Shown: one piece after another, positions 21,997 through 34,083 of the stretch | How the letters are laid out: every line of letters begins with the position of its first letter | Numbering within the stretch: the first letter of the stretch is position 1 | From: Cheiracanthium punctorium | Taxonomy: Eukaryota; Arthropoda; Arachnida; Araneae; Cheiracanthiidae | Direction: 5' to 3' | DNA length: 64,000 bases | NCBI GenBank assembly: GCA_038373885.1 | Contig: JAWZYV010012337.1 | Coordinates: 1 to 64,000, forward strand | Program-made: the position numbers and the translations under genes | The notes under the pieces: model-generated | Told to the model about the DNA's origin: nothing | What the model saw: the letters and a program-made list of their open reading frames with translations, nothing else | Databases searched by the model: none

Positions 21997-22755
21997 TAAG
22001 CATCTAATTAAAAAAAATCCATCAGATTTCGAGATTTTGTGAAAATCGTTTAAAACTGAGTGAATCTTTGTTCCCGTATTACGTAATAACGACTAAAGCG
22101 AATGATATGAAATTTGGTCACACGATAGATGGTTGCTCAACATAAACTATAGGAGTCCAATTTTTAAACATTTTTATTAGAATTTGCGATTTTGTGAAAA
22201 TTCTCTCAAAATACGTTTATATTTCTTCAAACATCACGTAATAACGACTAATACAAATGATACGAAATTGAGTGATATGATAGGTAGTTGCTAATCTTAA
22301 TTTATAGGCGCTGAATTTTAAAAATATTTTTCTTACATTTTGTGATTTTTCGAAAATCGTTTTAAAATGCTGAAAATTTGTTCCAGCATCACGAAATAAA
22401 GACTGCAGGGAATGAAACGAATTTGGGTGACATGATAGGTTGTCACTCAACTTAAATTCTAGGCTCCAAATTTTTCAAAAATGTTGATTAAATTTTAATA
22501 TTTTGCGAAAATTATTTCAATATGCTTAAATATTTGTTCGTGCATCACATAATTACGACTAAAGCGAATGAAATGATATTACTTAGTTACTCTCTAACCT
22601 GTAATATTTTAACAATACATGAAAATTATAACTTCGCTTTCTTTACTTTTGCAACATACTACATCCATTCTGTGTACTCCTACAATGCTGACGAAAGTTC
22701 TTGCTTTTTGGAAATTTTCATTCACTAACTCGTCGAGGACGGGTACTTCAGATAG
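21997..22755 (+). repeat. Tandem units and 3' end of Helitron-like element 1 (right part)
   Basis: The ~155-bp units continue with unit markers near 22075, 22230, 22386 and 22542. Distances across the Tc1 insertion remain in phase once the Tc1 is removed. The terminal 200 bp are non-repetitive and end in a hairpin with ACCCGTCC-type arms (as read on the minus strand) before CAGATAG|T. Confidence 0.75.
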
Positions 22756-25401
22756 TTAGAGATAAATTGCCAATGCAAAAGGGAAAAAATAAAAATATGG
22801 TATAAAAAGAACAATATTAAGAAAAAAAAACTCTAGTTAATTTTGAAAAATGTTTTTTTTTTAAATTTATATAAGACCCCGTACTAAAAAATTACCAGTT
22901 GGTAAAATTTGCGCCATACACTTATGAGAAGATATGAAAAATTTGATATTTATATTCTAAATAGCGTCAGAGATATAAAGAGGAATATATGCTGACTTAA
23001 ACCTTTTTACAATGTCTCTCAAAGAAATAAGTCACATCAAATGGACTTGTGTCAGGGATCATACAGATATTAAGAAAAAAATGCGTATTTCAGCAATAAA
23101 AGTTTGCATTTAAATTCATGTACAGCCCCAAACCATTTAATCAAAACCCCTCTCAAATCAAACCCCTCTTTCTTGAAAATTATTTCCGAGACTTTTTTTG
23201 TACATCACCTCATGTTTGCATGGAACACATTTTATTAAGTGGGAGTTTTTTATACGAAATTGTATAAAAATTTAAAAAGCGTCCCTAATATGCAAAATTA
23301 ACGAGTTCTTCTCAAAATAGATCTTCTTTCTACCATTTTTTTTCTTTTTTTGCGCACTCTTTATAAATTAGATTTAATTTTTGTATTTACATTTTAACCC
23401 ATTTTGTTAAGTTTTATTTTATATTTTCTCTATTTTTTCTATTTTCTTTCTTTTTTTTTGTATTTTTGCACTGTCAATTGCTGCTTATCAAATACGAACA
23501 AAAAAGAAGAAAAATTGCCATTCAGTTGTAACTTGTACTCTATATTTAATGCCTGTGAATGTTTTCACCAAACATAGACACTTTGTACAATGTTGCAAAT
23601 ATAGATAAAGGAGAAAGCAGGATTAAAAAATACATGCTACCTTCAGTTATAAAATAAATTTTCATTTTATATAATGAATCTCTCAGTCTGAATAAACATT
23701 TCTTGAAAACCGTACTTTTTTTAAGTTTCATTTCAAACATGTTCTACTCTTTCCACAAAAAAGGCTACATTTATTTGATTTTCAATGCCATCACTTTTAT
23801 CTCGACGAATTCGCTTTTTTTGTGTGTGCGATCTCTCAGGAGTGATCCACTTTTATTCGAGTGGTCTTAATCCTTTATTCATATGATTGACGGGTTCTTT
23901 GGATGTCAGGAAATTCTTTGAAAGACTTCACTTCTAATTTCTTAAGAATAATTCGAGCGTGATCTTCATCCTTTTTTTGGAGTGATCTTAGTTTTTTTCC
24001 TCTCCTTTTCAACTGTTCTTATGAACATGTAAGAAGAATGATTTCATTGGTGGATTTTTACGCGGAGTATATCAGTGACTATTGAATTGTTACCAGTAAA
24101 AAAAATGGCGAAGATTTTTATTCGAAATTCTTTCTTTTCTTCGTTAGAAAATCTTTAGAAGAGTCTTTTTATCTGGATTTACAAAAAGAGTCTTGAGAAA
24201 TTAAATAATGAATAAAATGTTTTAAAAATGATCTTAATGGAAAATACAGTTGCATGTTTTTGGATAAGTTTAATTTATTTGATTCTATGTAAAGTGTTAC
24301 AAAAATATCTAAATGGAGGAAATGCTTAAACGTAACGCCCAAAAAAGTTAATTTTGACATCAGCATAAAATTAATGAAAAAAATATTACAGATATCAACT
24401 AAAAATACAAAAACCGTAATATTTCGAGTGGTACAGAGAAGGACCACTTTTTATCATCTGTGAGAATAAAGACGAAACACAGGCAAAAAAAAGCACAAAA
24501 ATGTGAAAAATAAACACAAAAATATGCGATTCGAACAAAATACGAAGTTTAATCGTATCTGAAAATTTGTATTATTGTTAAAATCCACATTTTAGTGTTA
24601 GTATAAAGGCGCACATGACTTTATAATGTGCCTAAAGGGGCAATTGAAATTTACAGATATTGTTGGCAGTTAATCTGGGTGTTAATGAGAAAATGAAGTA
24701 CAGTTCGACTTTTTTATACTGTTAAAAAAAACAAAAAAAAAGTGAAATGGTTTTATCTGGATCATTGGATTGGCTGTCAGAGTAAAGCAAAGCTACAAGA
24801 GTAGCCTAAGGGGATGTACCTTTCAGCGAAGATTTTTACACTTTTTTAAAAGGTGTGGATTGGACATATGATTAGACTTAATAGTTTGAACTGTAAAATT
24901 TCTAATTTATTCAATATTTCTTTTTTTTTCAAAATATTACACCGCTCAACAAAAAAGAAAATTGTGTATGTGTGTGGGGGGGGGGAGGTCAGTTCTCATG
25001 CTTAAATTCTGATTTTGGAAATTGAAAAAAACTTGAATTTTCATTTTCAGTTCTTAAAGTTTTGATTTTGTCCGATTTACGTCGATTAGTATATTTTAAT
25101 TTATTTCATAAACAAAGAATGGCAGCTCTTTGATTAACCCGAAAGTAAACTGTATTATTATTTGTAACTCTGTAGTATTGCTTGTAGTACTATTTGTAGT
25201 ATTATTTGTAATATTATTATTTATTTGTATTATTATTTGCTCATACGAACATAAAAGAAGTACGAAAAATATTCACTTTTAGACATTAATTTCTTATTAT
25301 TTTAGATTTATATGTTATTGTTTATCACAAATCGTATCCGGACTTTTATATCCGGTAAATACTTTTCTGATCATAATTTACAGTGGAATTATAATATTAT
25401 A

Positions 25402-25411
25402 ATATATATAT

Positions 25412-25463
<52 letters not shown>
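25402..25463. repeat. TA/CA compound microsatellite
   Basis: Alternating TA, then about eight CA units, then TA to the end of the tract. Confidence 0.9.
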
Positions 25464-25468
<5 letters not shown>

Positions 25469-27755
25469 TATATAAATCAGTGACTTTTGCCAAAAAATTG
25501 AAAAAATGCTTTATTTTCTATTAAAGCAAACTTAAGTAAACTTCCATAAAAAAATTATTTTCCTTAGTTTTGGCGTAGGGGAAACTAAAATTTAGCATGT
25601 AGAAGTCAGACCCAAAAATCGTGTTGACCGGTGTTATATGCCACGCAAATTTTTATAGTGTATTTTTTTTTTCATCAACAAGCATTTTGCGATAATTAAA
25701 TTTATTAACTTAAGCAATTAAGCATCACTAATGTGTAATGCTTAATGTGTAATGCTCTGTATTTTGAATATTTGTGTTTATCCCTGAAAAATGAAGGAAT
25801 GCCTATGGCTTTCAGATTATTGTGTATTCAGATGCTTCTCTCAAAATTTCGATCGCACAACTGACTGAGAGAAAAGGCCATTATTCAAGTATTAGAAAGA
25901 CTGTTAATTTCTTGAAGAAACTCTCACATTGTCAGTTACAAGCTAGAAAAAATTGATCAAAAAGCCTTATAAAACTCTCATTTTGGTTTTGGATTCACAG
26001 CAATTTTTTTTTTCTGAAATATCGCAAAAGACATAATTTACATTAATACTATAAATATTTATAATGAGCAATGTGGCAACCGTGTTTTTCTTCAATCTTA
26101 GGATTCCACTCAAGAGCTAAGAGAAAATAAGGGTCAGTTTCAGTGAAATTATAACATTTGAGAAATGGCAGCTTACTTGAAAGACGAAGAGAATAACATA
26201 AAAGACGAAAAAGAAATTAACAGGGAAGTTGATTAAAGAAACTAAAATTGAATCTACTGAAACGTCATGGATGATTAAAAAGAAAAATACACAAGAAATT
26301 GACATTTTAGCTTATTGCAGTTACCTTTCTTTAGATCTTGGCCCTAGTAGCAGAACTTGTTCAAAGGGCGGTCTTTGTTCGTCCTTAGAACTTTTTTTTT
26401 AACTAGTGCTACTAGAGAGACATTTCTTTAAAATGATAAGCAAATTTATAAAACTTTTTTCCGGAATAAAAATTTCAATTAAAAAATAAAAAAAAATAAC
26501 GATCGGAAACACTACATTTCTAATTGCAATGAAATTCAATTTTTATGAATTTGTGTTTTTATTGTAAAATTTGTTTTAAAAACTCTACTGCCAAGTTTCT
26601 CTTGGGTTGGAATGGGAATAAAAACAGCTTTTGAAAGAACAACTGTGTGTCTCCAAACAGTAAAATATTTCCATCATAATTTTACATTTGTTATGTACAA
26701 GACTTGAGTGTAAAAATGAGTCACAGCCATTTTAGATATTCAGTATCAGATTTCAATAACTTAACAACAATTTGAAAAATTTTATTCTTATATTTTTATT
26801 TGTATAAGCTCAGTTGAACTACTCTCTTAATTAAATCATATCTAATCTGAATATAGTTCAAGTGTGTGTTTGCTTGCTACTTATTTCACAGACTAAATTA
26901 AGAGCCAGTGTGTACGTTTACATTGCAAAACTCTAACTGATGGCTAAGAATTAATATGCAATTGCGCGTAAAGCATTTCTATACAGAATTTAGTTAGACA
27001 AATTAATTCACATTTAATTCAAACTATGTCTTTTAAAATTCAAGTACTGAACAGTTTCAATCTACACAGTGCAAAATATTTATATACGAATTTTATCATT
27101 AATATTAAAATTATGCTCAGCCGTTGTGAATGCCGCTGTGAAAATTCTGTTCTCGTTTCATGAAATTTTTAAATAGATATGGAACGTTGTGTTTAAAACC
27201 ATAGAGAAACGTTAAAATAAAGTTTTATAAGTATAATTATACTTTATGAATATGGTTTCAATTACAATTTAGAGAGCATTTTGCATTAACTACGAAAATG
27301 GCTTATTTAAATGTTTCAACGTACCATAATACATTAAGTATTACAGATACTCTCGTAATTTATTTGCATTTGCAACTGCACGAATAAATTTATTACAGCA
27401 TGCTATGATTATTATTGTACTGGAGTGCGCTTGTCACACTTACTTTTCATTTGAGTATACTGCCATTGACAAAGGTTTCATTAATGCTAGATGTTTGCAC
27501 ACAAATGTAATGATATAACATTTATGAATAGGGGTGTAATCAACCTAAATACATCATGTTAATTTAGAAACTCAATTTTAATATTTTGTCAAAAGAACGT
27601 TACTAAAATAAATATACTGCCAGAACTGATCAAATCTGATAAAATAAAAGTCGGTGTTATGTGTGTGTTGTGTTAAGGAAAGCCTACAAGAGTGATGCAT
27701 GACTAAAGTGGATGCCTTGGGTATGTCACTTTCCAACTGAATGTTATGTGTACCA

Positions 27756-27774
27756 CGCACACACACACACACAC
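27756..27774. repeat. CA microsatellite
   Basis: About nine CA units. Confidence 0.9.
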
Positions 27775-28468
27775 AGTCATATTTTAACAATGTTCCAATA
27801 TTTCATCATAAAATGTCAAATTTTTAAAAATATCTTAGTTTGTACCTACTTGGTAAATTAAGATATCGCATTATCATTTATAATATTCACAATATTATTC
27901 AAATAACTTGATATTGCAATTTCAGAAGGATTGAAGATTACTTTAGAATTCAAGATGAAATGCAATTTAGATGAAACGCAAATGATGCTTTAGATAAATA
28001 CAGTAATGTATTGCACATTTATTACTTACTGTATTATATTTTCTATGTCATACTGAAACAAAATAGTAAACATATAAATTCAAAATTAAAGCATTCAAAA
28101 CATAACTATAATAACCTTTTTCGGCCGGTTTCGGACAGATCTACTAGGAAACAAAGAAACAGAATATATCTTAGAGCAGCTCACCTTTTCGGTTTTGAGC
28201 ACTTTTCTAAGTTTTCTGTTTTCTGTTGTCTACCGAAACACCAGATCAGGGGGGAGCAGTGACTTAATTTTTTATTTTCAACATTTTTTACATTATTTTC
28301 CATTGATATTTTACTTCAGGACACTTTTCATAATATTCAATAATATATAATTAATGCAGTATTGTTTATGTTTTAATTAGAAACTTTAATTATATTAATT
28401 CAAATAACTTAAAATTCAAACTTTAGTTGGAAATAAAAATAAATATTAATAACTTTTCTTTTTTTTTA

Positions 28469-28617
28469 GATGATGAAACGATTTGGACCTTATTCCGGGG
28501 GTGCTGCCGTACACCTGGAACTTTGTTTTTTTTTCTTTTTAGACTCGAGGAAAGGCAGAGACGGTGTTCTGGAGAATGCGTCATTAGTCCGTACGCCGTG
28601 TGGGCGAAAGTTTAGAC
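28469..28617 (+). other. Possible exon-like patch
   Basis: A pyrimidine tract ending in TTTTTAG (28450-28468) precedes an open frame. A second tract, TTTTTCTTTTTAG, ends at 28541. Between 28542 and 28617 the composition is GC-richer and reads DSRKGRDGVLENASLVRT. The two acceptor-like sites and the composition suggest either an exon fragment or chance. No donor consensus is clear, and the patch ends just before the Helitron-like element at 28651. Confidence 0.2.
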
Positions 28618-28836
28618 TAGTATGCATCTTTATCACTGTTTTATTTATTACTAGCTGAAGTACCCGTTCTTCGCACGGGAATGAATGGACTTTTTGATAT
28701 TACGATTTGTGGTGATTACTATTCATTGTAATAAACAGATATAGCAAAGTGGATATCGCGTTATATTGTGTCCAATAATCATGCATACCGAATTGCAAGG
28801 CAATCGTTTGTACGGTGCAGAAGGCCATGCGGCGTA

Positions 28837-29615
28837 GCGCAATCTAGTGGCGAGTTTTAGCAAAACGGATACGTCGAAAATATTTTTCGCATTCAGATAT
28901 CGATGTATACGAATTTTCATGACTATCGGCTGGACAGTCCTGAAGTTCATGTGTTGACGCGACATCTAGTGGCAAGTTATAGGAAAATGGATAGCGCCAA
29001 GCTCTTCCCCGTGTTCAAATATCTATGTATACCTATTTTCATAGCGATTATTTGCACAGTCAAGAAGTGATACACTGCAGGGCCATCTAGTGGTTCAATA
29101 AAGTAATGATTTGCTACAGCGCCGTCAAGTGGCGAGTTATAGCAAAATGGATAACGCCAAAATATTCTCATTGTTCAAATAGCTATGTATACTGATTTTC
29201 ATAGCGACCGTGTTCAACTATCTATGCATACCAATTTTCATAACGATCATTTGCACAGTCAAGAAGTGATACACTGCAGGGCCATCTAGTAGTTAATTAA
29301 AGTAATTATTTGCTACAGCGCCATCAAGTGGCGAGTTATAGCAAAATGGATAACGCCAAAATATTCTCATTGTTCAAATAGCTATGTATACTGATTTTCA
29401 TAGCGACCGTTTGAATGGTCAAGAATTTGGCCTGCTGCAGCGTCATCTAGTGGCGAGTTAAAATAATAATGCATTGCAGTGTCATCTAGTGGTGAGTAAC
29501 ATCAAAAAACGCAGTTAGAATATATTCTTCGTGCTCAAATGTGTAAGTATAAAAAATTTTATGCCGATCAGTCGAACGGTATAGAAGTTGATGCTTTGCA
29601 GCGCCATTTAGCGGC
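28837..29615 (-). repeat. Array of CTCF-consensus-like motifs in Helitron-like element 2
   Basis: Variants of GCGCCATCTAGTGGC occur near 28837, 28959, 29080, 29119, 29318, 29440, 29479 and 29601. On the minus strand their shared consensus CCACTAGATGGCGC fits all 14 positions of the CTCF core CCASYAGRKGGCRS. Individual copies fit 12 or 13. Binding is not shown by the sequence. Confidence 0.5.
29030..29430 (+). repeat. 200-bp direct duplication inside Helitron-like element 2
   Basis: A block containing GATACACTGCAG, the AAGTGGCGAGTTATAGC stretch and TATGTATACTGATTTTCATA occurs twice in tandem, nearly identical and about 200 bp apart. It is a recent unit duplication in the array. Confidence 0.75.
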
Positions 29616-31243
29616 AAGTTACAGGAAAATGGATAGAGAAAAATATTCTCCATGTTCTAATATTCGCGTGTACCAAATTTCATCGAAACCGGTTGGACGA
29701 TATTCGCATAGCAAACGGCTAAACGGAATAGAATTCAATGTTGTGCTGCGGCACCAAGTGGCAAGTTAAGGAAAACGGATAGCATAAAAAGCTTCTCCAT
29801 CATAAAAGACTTAGGTGAACCAAATTTCATCGTGCAACGGTGCTCAACGGTTCTGGAGTTTTTCAACCTCATAAACACATACCAACATTCATTTTTATCT
29901 ATAACCAGTGTTATTATATATACCAGTCTCAAATAAAATCCAGTTTCAAATCTAAGCCTCGCCAAAGTGCCAGCATACGCCATTTTGCAAGAGTTTTTTC
30001 AGGGAATCATTCGAAGCATTGACTTAGCAGCAATCTATATGGGAAATGGTTCGACTGCCAAAGAGTAGCCAAAGAGAGTTATTTGAAAATTGGAATCCCT
30101 TAATACAGCCGATTTTTTTTAAATGATCAACTATAACGTGTTTTATTCATCGTTACTCCGATGTACTAAATGAGAAGATTTCAATTTTTTGAAATTTGGC
30201 GGAATTCCCCCAACTTAAATCAATGTACTCAATTGGCGAGAATTCTGAAGTTAGATCTCTTGAAATCCCTTAATAACTACATTATTTCTTCACGGATCAT
30301 TAAAATTTAACGCTGTATTCTAATAAAACCTTTGCACTTGTTTCCAAAAATCTATTTCCTTAAGCTCTCAATAAATTGCGCAAAGCCGAAAACTGTGCAA
30401 ACCGCTAGAACTCACTTACTCAAAATCCATATTTCAGCCATTTTATTTTTTCGCCAAACTAAAAGAATTTACACATTAGCCTCGGAAATCTTCAATTCTT
30501 ATTGTTTTGCGTGTAAAGCATTACATTCCTGCTCTGATTTCCCATGCACACGATATTATAATTTAAAAAAAAGTAACCTGACGAATATAAACTAACAAAA
30601 AAAAATCATTATTATTCTTTTATTTTTACTTTGAGAATTTAAAACATTTTATTCGGCAAAATCGCCACACATGGCAACCACGATCCTTATTTCACACTTT
30701 TTTCACTACAGGGGTTACAATTACGGAAAGATTTTTGCGTGAAGAGCATAAAAAATCACTTAAATTCCGGGAACGGGTGGACTTTCAAAGTTTTAAAGTG
30801 GACTGTGATTTATTCTATATTATTTTACATATCTGTGCTAAATTTCAGGCCGATAGGTCCATTTTTGTGGATTTGTATACGAATCAAATCAACAAACAAA
30901 CAAACAAACAAACAAACAAACAGAATTTCATTTTTATTTATACGATTTATTTATTTATTTGGAATGAATGTATAATAAACAGTCATGCTTCTGATAAATA
31001 TACGCGTTTGTTAGATCGCATTTCTCTACAATGGGATTATTAACGAGCTGCATCTCTATGCTGTATATGTGTCTGTATTGAATGTCAAATTGTCTGAAAA
31101 TCAAATACAAATCTAATACGGTGACTTAAATCCTGAAATTCATTGATACATAAACATAATTTTTCACATTCTTTAAACGAGTGAACCCAGTAGTTACTTG
31201 ATTTTTTGGCACGTCCAAAGTGTCATAAAAGAATCCACTACGT

Positions 31244-31548
31244 CAGCCGTTATCAAACTTTTAATGTCGCCCCCCCTCCAACAAAGGCTTACTTACGGTG
31301 GCGTCCCCCTTAATTTTTATCAGCATACATTCAGCTTTTTAATCTTTAACAATGAATATTTAGTCGAATTTTCCGCAAAATAATGTTACTAGTAAAGTTT
31401 GAATGAACATTTTGAGTGAAAATGGATATATTTTTGAATAAAAATGAGAATAAATAAGGTGATTTTTTAAAAACGTGCATCATTACTTGCTCTTTGGTTT
31501 TTCTCCAGCCCCCTCTGGGGGGCATGCCCCACAGGTTGAGAAACGCTG
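31244..31548. mobile_element. hAT-type MITE, family B
   Basis: The ends CAGCCGTTATCAAAC and GTTGAGAAACGCTG enclose 305 bp flanked by perfect 8-bp duplications CACTACGT (31236-31243 and 31549-31556). Subterminal G/C runs (CCCCCC, GGGGGG) mark both sides. It is non-coding. Confidence 0.85.
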
Positions 31549-31637
31549 CACTACGTTTTAAGGATAGGAAGGGGAAGTGTGAGGATTATTGCACTACGGT
31601 GCAATACTCTAATCTCTTGCAAATGGTTTGCAAAATA

Positions 31638-32040
31638 TTAGGTTGTAACAAAAGTTTCCCGCCACCGCAAACATCGTCAGCAAACAGTTCTCGTTGGCGT
31701 ATTTGCTCATATTTTGTCAAACGATATTTACCATTTGAAAGAAAGAGGCTTACTTTATAACACTGTGTTGTGAAATCTGTAAAAAATATAGTTATCATTA
31801 AGTATAAGGTGTCTCAAATGGAATTATCACTCTAGAGGATTAGAACCATCATTTACTTCCAGTTGTGTTGCAAAAAGTCAGCTACATAATATCAACGAAT
31901 TATGAGTACAGCTTTAAGTACTGTTGGTGTATCATGTGACACTGTGCAGGTTTGGTACCGAAAGTTCAAAAACAGTTATCTAAGGAGTTAGGAGTTAGTA
32001 TTTCAGGCAGATATGGCGGAAAACTTTCGTTACAACCTGA
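31638..32040 (+). mobile_element. Internally deleted mariner element
   Basis: The inverted ends TTAGGTTGTAACAAAAGTTT (31638) and their partner (CAGGTTGTAACGAAAGTTTT, inverted, ending 32040) match with three differences over about 26 bp and are flanked by TA on both sides. Near 31945-31975 a plus-strand piece reads VQVWYRKFKN, matching the V-x-x-W-x-x-K-F-x segment of the mariner HTH. At 403 bp it retains only the N-terminal part of the transposase gene. Confidence 0.75.
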
Positions 32041-32082
32041 TATTTTATGTTTAACTTTGTAAAACAAGGCATATTGTCAAAA

Positions 32083-33330
32083 ATGGAAACTTTTTTCTTA
32101 AGTGCAAAGGTTAACCTTTTACATGAATATGACAAAAACTCTAGACCACAAAACGGTTTAGCAGAATTCCTTGAAATCAAAAAATCGACATTATCTACAA
32201 TTGTTAAAGAACAAATATAAACTGAAAAAACATCAGCAGAATGCTGTAAAAAGTCGCCTAAAATAAGAAATTCATTGAAAGCCATTCCTGTTTTTATTCT
32301 TGAATTCGATCTATTGGAATGGTTCAGTATTGTCTGTGTGAAGAATATAGTCATTAATGGGCTTCAGATCAAAGAAAAATCCTTTAACCTGTTGAAAAGC
32401 ATAAGATAAAACACTTTTGCATCCAGTGGATGTACTCATCGTTTTGAGAAAAGACACGACATACTTCAAAAGAAAGTGTGAGGAAAAAAGGCGATGTTTT
32501 CGGAAATGACGTAAAAAGAATTTGAACGAATGGTTTTTTAGCCTGATTAAACGTTATTTATCATCTAACTTTAACAGCGTAAATGAAACAGGGTTATTTT
32601 ATGACTTACGACTAGAGCAAATACTTTGTTATAAAAATGAAAAATGCTTTGGCGGGAAGAAAAGCGAAATGAGGATTAAGCTTTTGCTTACAGGTAATGT
32701 TCGTCAAACTCAAAAATTTAAGTATTTTGTGATAAGAAAAGGAGTAATGCGACGATGGTTTAAAAACTTAAAGGTTTTATCGACATAATATGCAACAAAC
32801 AATACATACTGGATGACTTCTCTATTTACAGACATTTTGATGTCTTTAGATAAATATAGGATACAAAAGGTAAAAATTATTATGTTCAATGATTGAAGTT
32901 CCCCCATTTGCAATTTAGAAAACATCAAGTCTTGTTTTTTTTTCACTGCAAACTGCACAAGTTTGCTCCGACTACTTCATCATGGTATCATTCGTTCTGT
33001 AAATGTTATTCTAATAAAAACTTCTGGAAAGCATTAAAACCGCCATCCTTCAAACAATAAATTAAAAATCGACCAAAAGTAGCTGATATCATTCGAAGAG
33101 TTTCTCTTATATGATTTAATTACTATAAACGACGTAATTCATAAAAAAAATCGTTGTATTTGCTACAATTTATGGAATTTTCCATAATGAACAACACCCA
33201 TAGTAAACGGCACAATATTTTAACTGAAATTTCAGAAAAAGCACTCAGAAATTCAGCTGTCTACAATTTATTAATTCCGTATATGGCGATGCAACTTCAG
33301 AGATATGAAGTAATGCATAATGAAGGAAGA
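32083..33330 (+). pseudogene. Tigger/pogo-type (CENP-B-like) transposase, broken
   Basis: Plus-strand pieces keep the order of a pogo/Tigger transposase. An N-terminal CENP-B HTH (KVNLLHEYDKNS...KKSTLSTIVKEQI, 32083-32215) ends in a stop. A second CENP-B-type HTH lies about 32240-32500 and contains GCTHRFEKRHDI. The DDE domain begins with NETGLFYDL (about 32580) and KCFGGKKSEMR (about 32645), then continues through KVKIIMFND, where the second catalytic aspartate stands just before a stop near 32895. A later block near 32960-33020 resembles the T-S-x-L-x-x-x-x-x-G-I-I-R region. Several stops and at least one frameshift make it non-functional. I did not find its TIRs. Confidence 0.75.
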
Positions 33331-33339
33331 AATTTTAGG

Positions 33340-34076
33340 ATAAATTGAGTATAAAGTATTGAAACAGAAACAGGTGAATTTCTGCTTTTTTTCTTTCTTT
33401 TAATTTTTTGCCAATTACTTGAAAGTAATCTGGTATTCATTATGGAATATTGAAATATATGGATTAGGTCGTTTACATTCATTAGATCATGCAGAGTCGG
33501 GCAGACTCTTCGAAAGATATCAGATACTCTTCTGGCCAGTTTTTTAAATTGTTCCGAAGAGGCCTGCTTTAATGCTGTTTAGAAAATTTTATTGAATATC
33601 AGCTTTTACTATTAAATAGTAATTTAAGAAACAAATTAATTCAGCTCTGAACTTTCGTACCCAATATACTCGTTTATACCTCATAAAATTAGTAAACTAT
33701 CTGGCAAGAACTTTAGTCTTCCACAACGGGATACGAACACCAAACCTAAGACGAGAGTCCTATTGACTATGCTACAAAAGCGGTTTCTTGGCCTTTCCGA
33801 AATTAAACTTTTGATTCGTAAGGTCGTTGCGCCGCCCAAGTTGTATGGTGTGTAAAGCACTGTACTCTGGTTTCGGATTCAACTCCCACCGGCCGGGGTC
33901 AAATTACTCATCACTCATTATTGTAAACTTTTATATATTTTTAACAAAAGTGTACAAACTAAAACTATCTAATTTACTGAGCCATTTCTCCTCTAAAGAG
34001 TTTATTTGTCATATAATAATTTTGTGCGTTTTGTATAAACATTTCTTAGAAAAAGGTGTTTTTTCTGCATAATATA
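33340..34076. other. AT-rich filler, one tRNA-like patch
   Basis: Around 33825-33900 a GC-richer patch ends in GATTCAACTCCCACCGGCC, which vaguely resembles a tRNA B box as in tRNA-derived SINEs. No convincing A box or 3' tail was found. Confidence 0.3.
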
Positions 34077-34083
34077 TTATTCT

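Larger units (their letters stand above)
1095..22755 (+). mobile_element. Non-autonomous Helitron-like element 1 with 155-bp tandem units, split by a Tc1 element
   Basis: The element proper is 1095-1819 plus 21997-22755, about 1.5 kb without the insertion. It begins with TC after an A (A|TCTATATAAATAAAA). It is followed by a TCTG-rich stretch (1207-1260) and then tandem units of about 155 bp. It ends with a GC-rich hairpin and CAGATAG|T, a one-base variant of the CTAG|T seen in the other copies. A 5' TC, a 3' hairpin followed by CTRR and insertion between A and T are the recognised Helitron signature. There is no Rep/helicase gene, so the element is non-autonomous. The last ~490 bp are close to the inverted copy at 59805-60292. 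A large Tc1 lies in one of its units. Confidence 0.65.
22756..28440. other. AT-rich filler with simple repeats, no gene seen
   Basis: This is 5.7 kb without a supported gene. It contains a TA/CA compound microsatellite (25402-25463), a CA run (27756-27774), a G run near 24976 and many short frames with biased composition. A short CCCTAGTAGC...GTGCTACTAG pair near 26342-26410 recalls the element at 34084. Confidence 0.5.
28651..30945 (-). mobile_element. Non-autonomous Helitron-like element 2 with degenerate tandem units
   Basis: On the minus strand the element begins A|TCGTATAAATAAAAATG at 30945, followed by a TTTG-rich tract (30892-30923). It ends with the hairpin CCCGTGCGAAGAACGGG and ACTTCAGCTAG|T at 28651. 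The 5' TC, 3' hairpin, CTAG and A/T insertion site form the Helitron signature, and the 5' end matches that of element 1. About 28.8-29.8 kb consists of degenerate units of roughly 110-200 bp centred on GCGCCATCTAGTGGC-like motifs. No Rep/helicase is present. Confidence 0.65.

Noticed and set aside
25312..25524. Protein with a Tyr/Ile/Thr-His repeat
   Set aside because: A translation of the TA/CA microsatellite. The same applies to 43348-43566 and 62194-62436.
28837..29615. Regularly spaced 15-bp motif as CRISPR repeats
   Set aside because: Spacing is irregular and the intervening sequences are themselves repeated.
28651..30945. Penelope-like or LINE origin for the CTAGCTGAAGTACCCG repeats
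   Set aside because: No reverse transcriptase or poly-A tail. The TC start, 3' hairpin, CTAG and A/T insertion site fit a Helitron better, though I keep some doubt.
33825..33900. tRNA gene or tRNA-derived SINE
   Set aside because: Only a weak B-box-like string; no cloverleaf could be drawn and no A box or tail was found.
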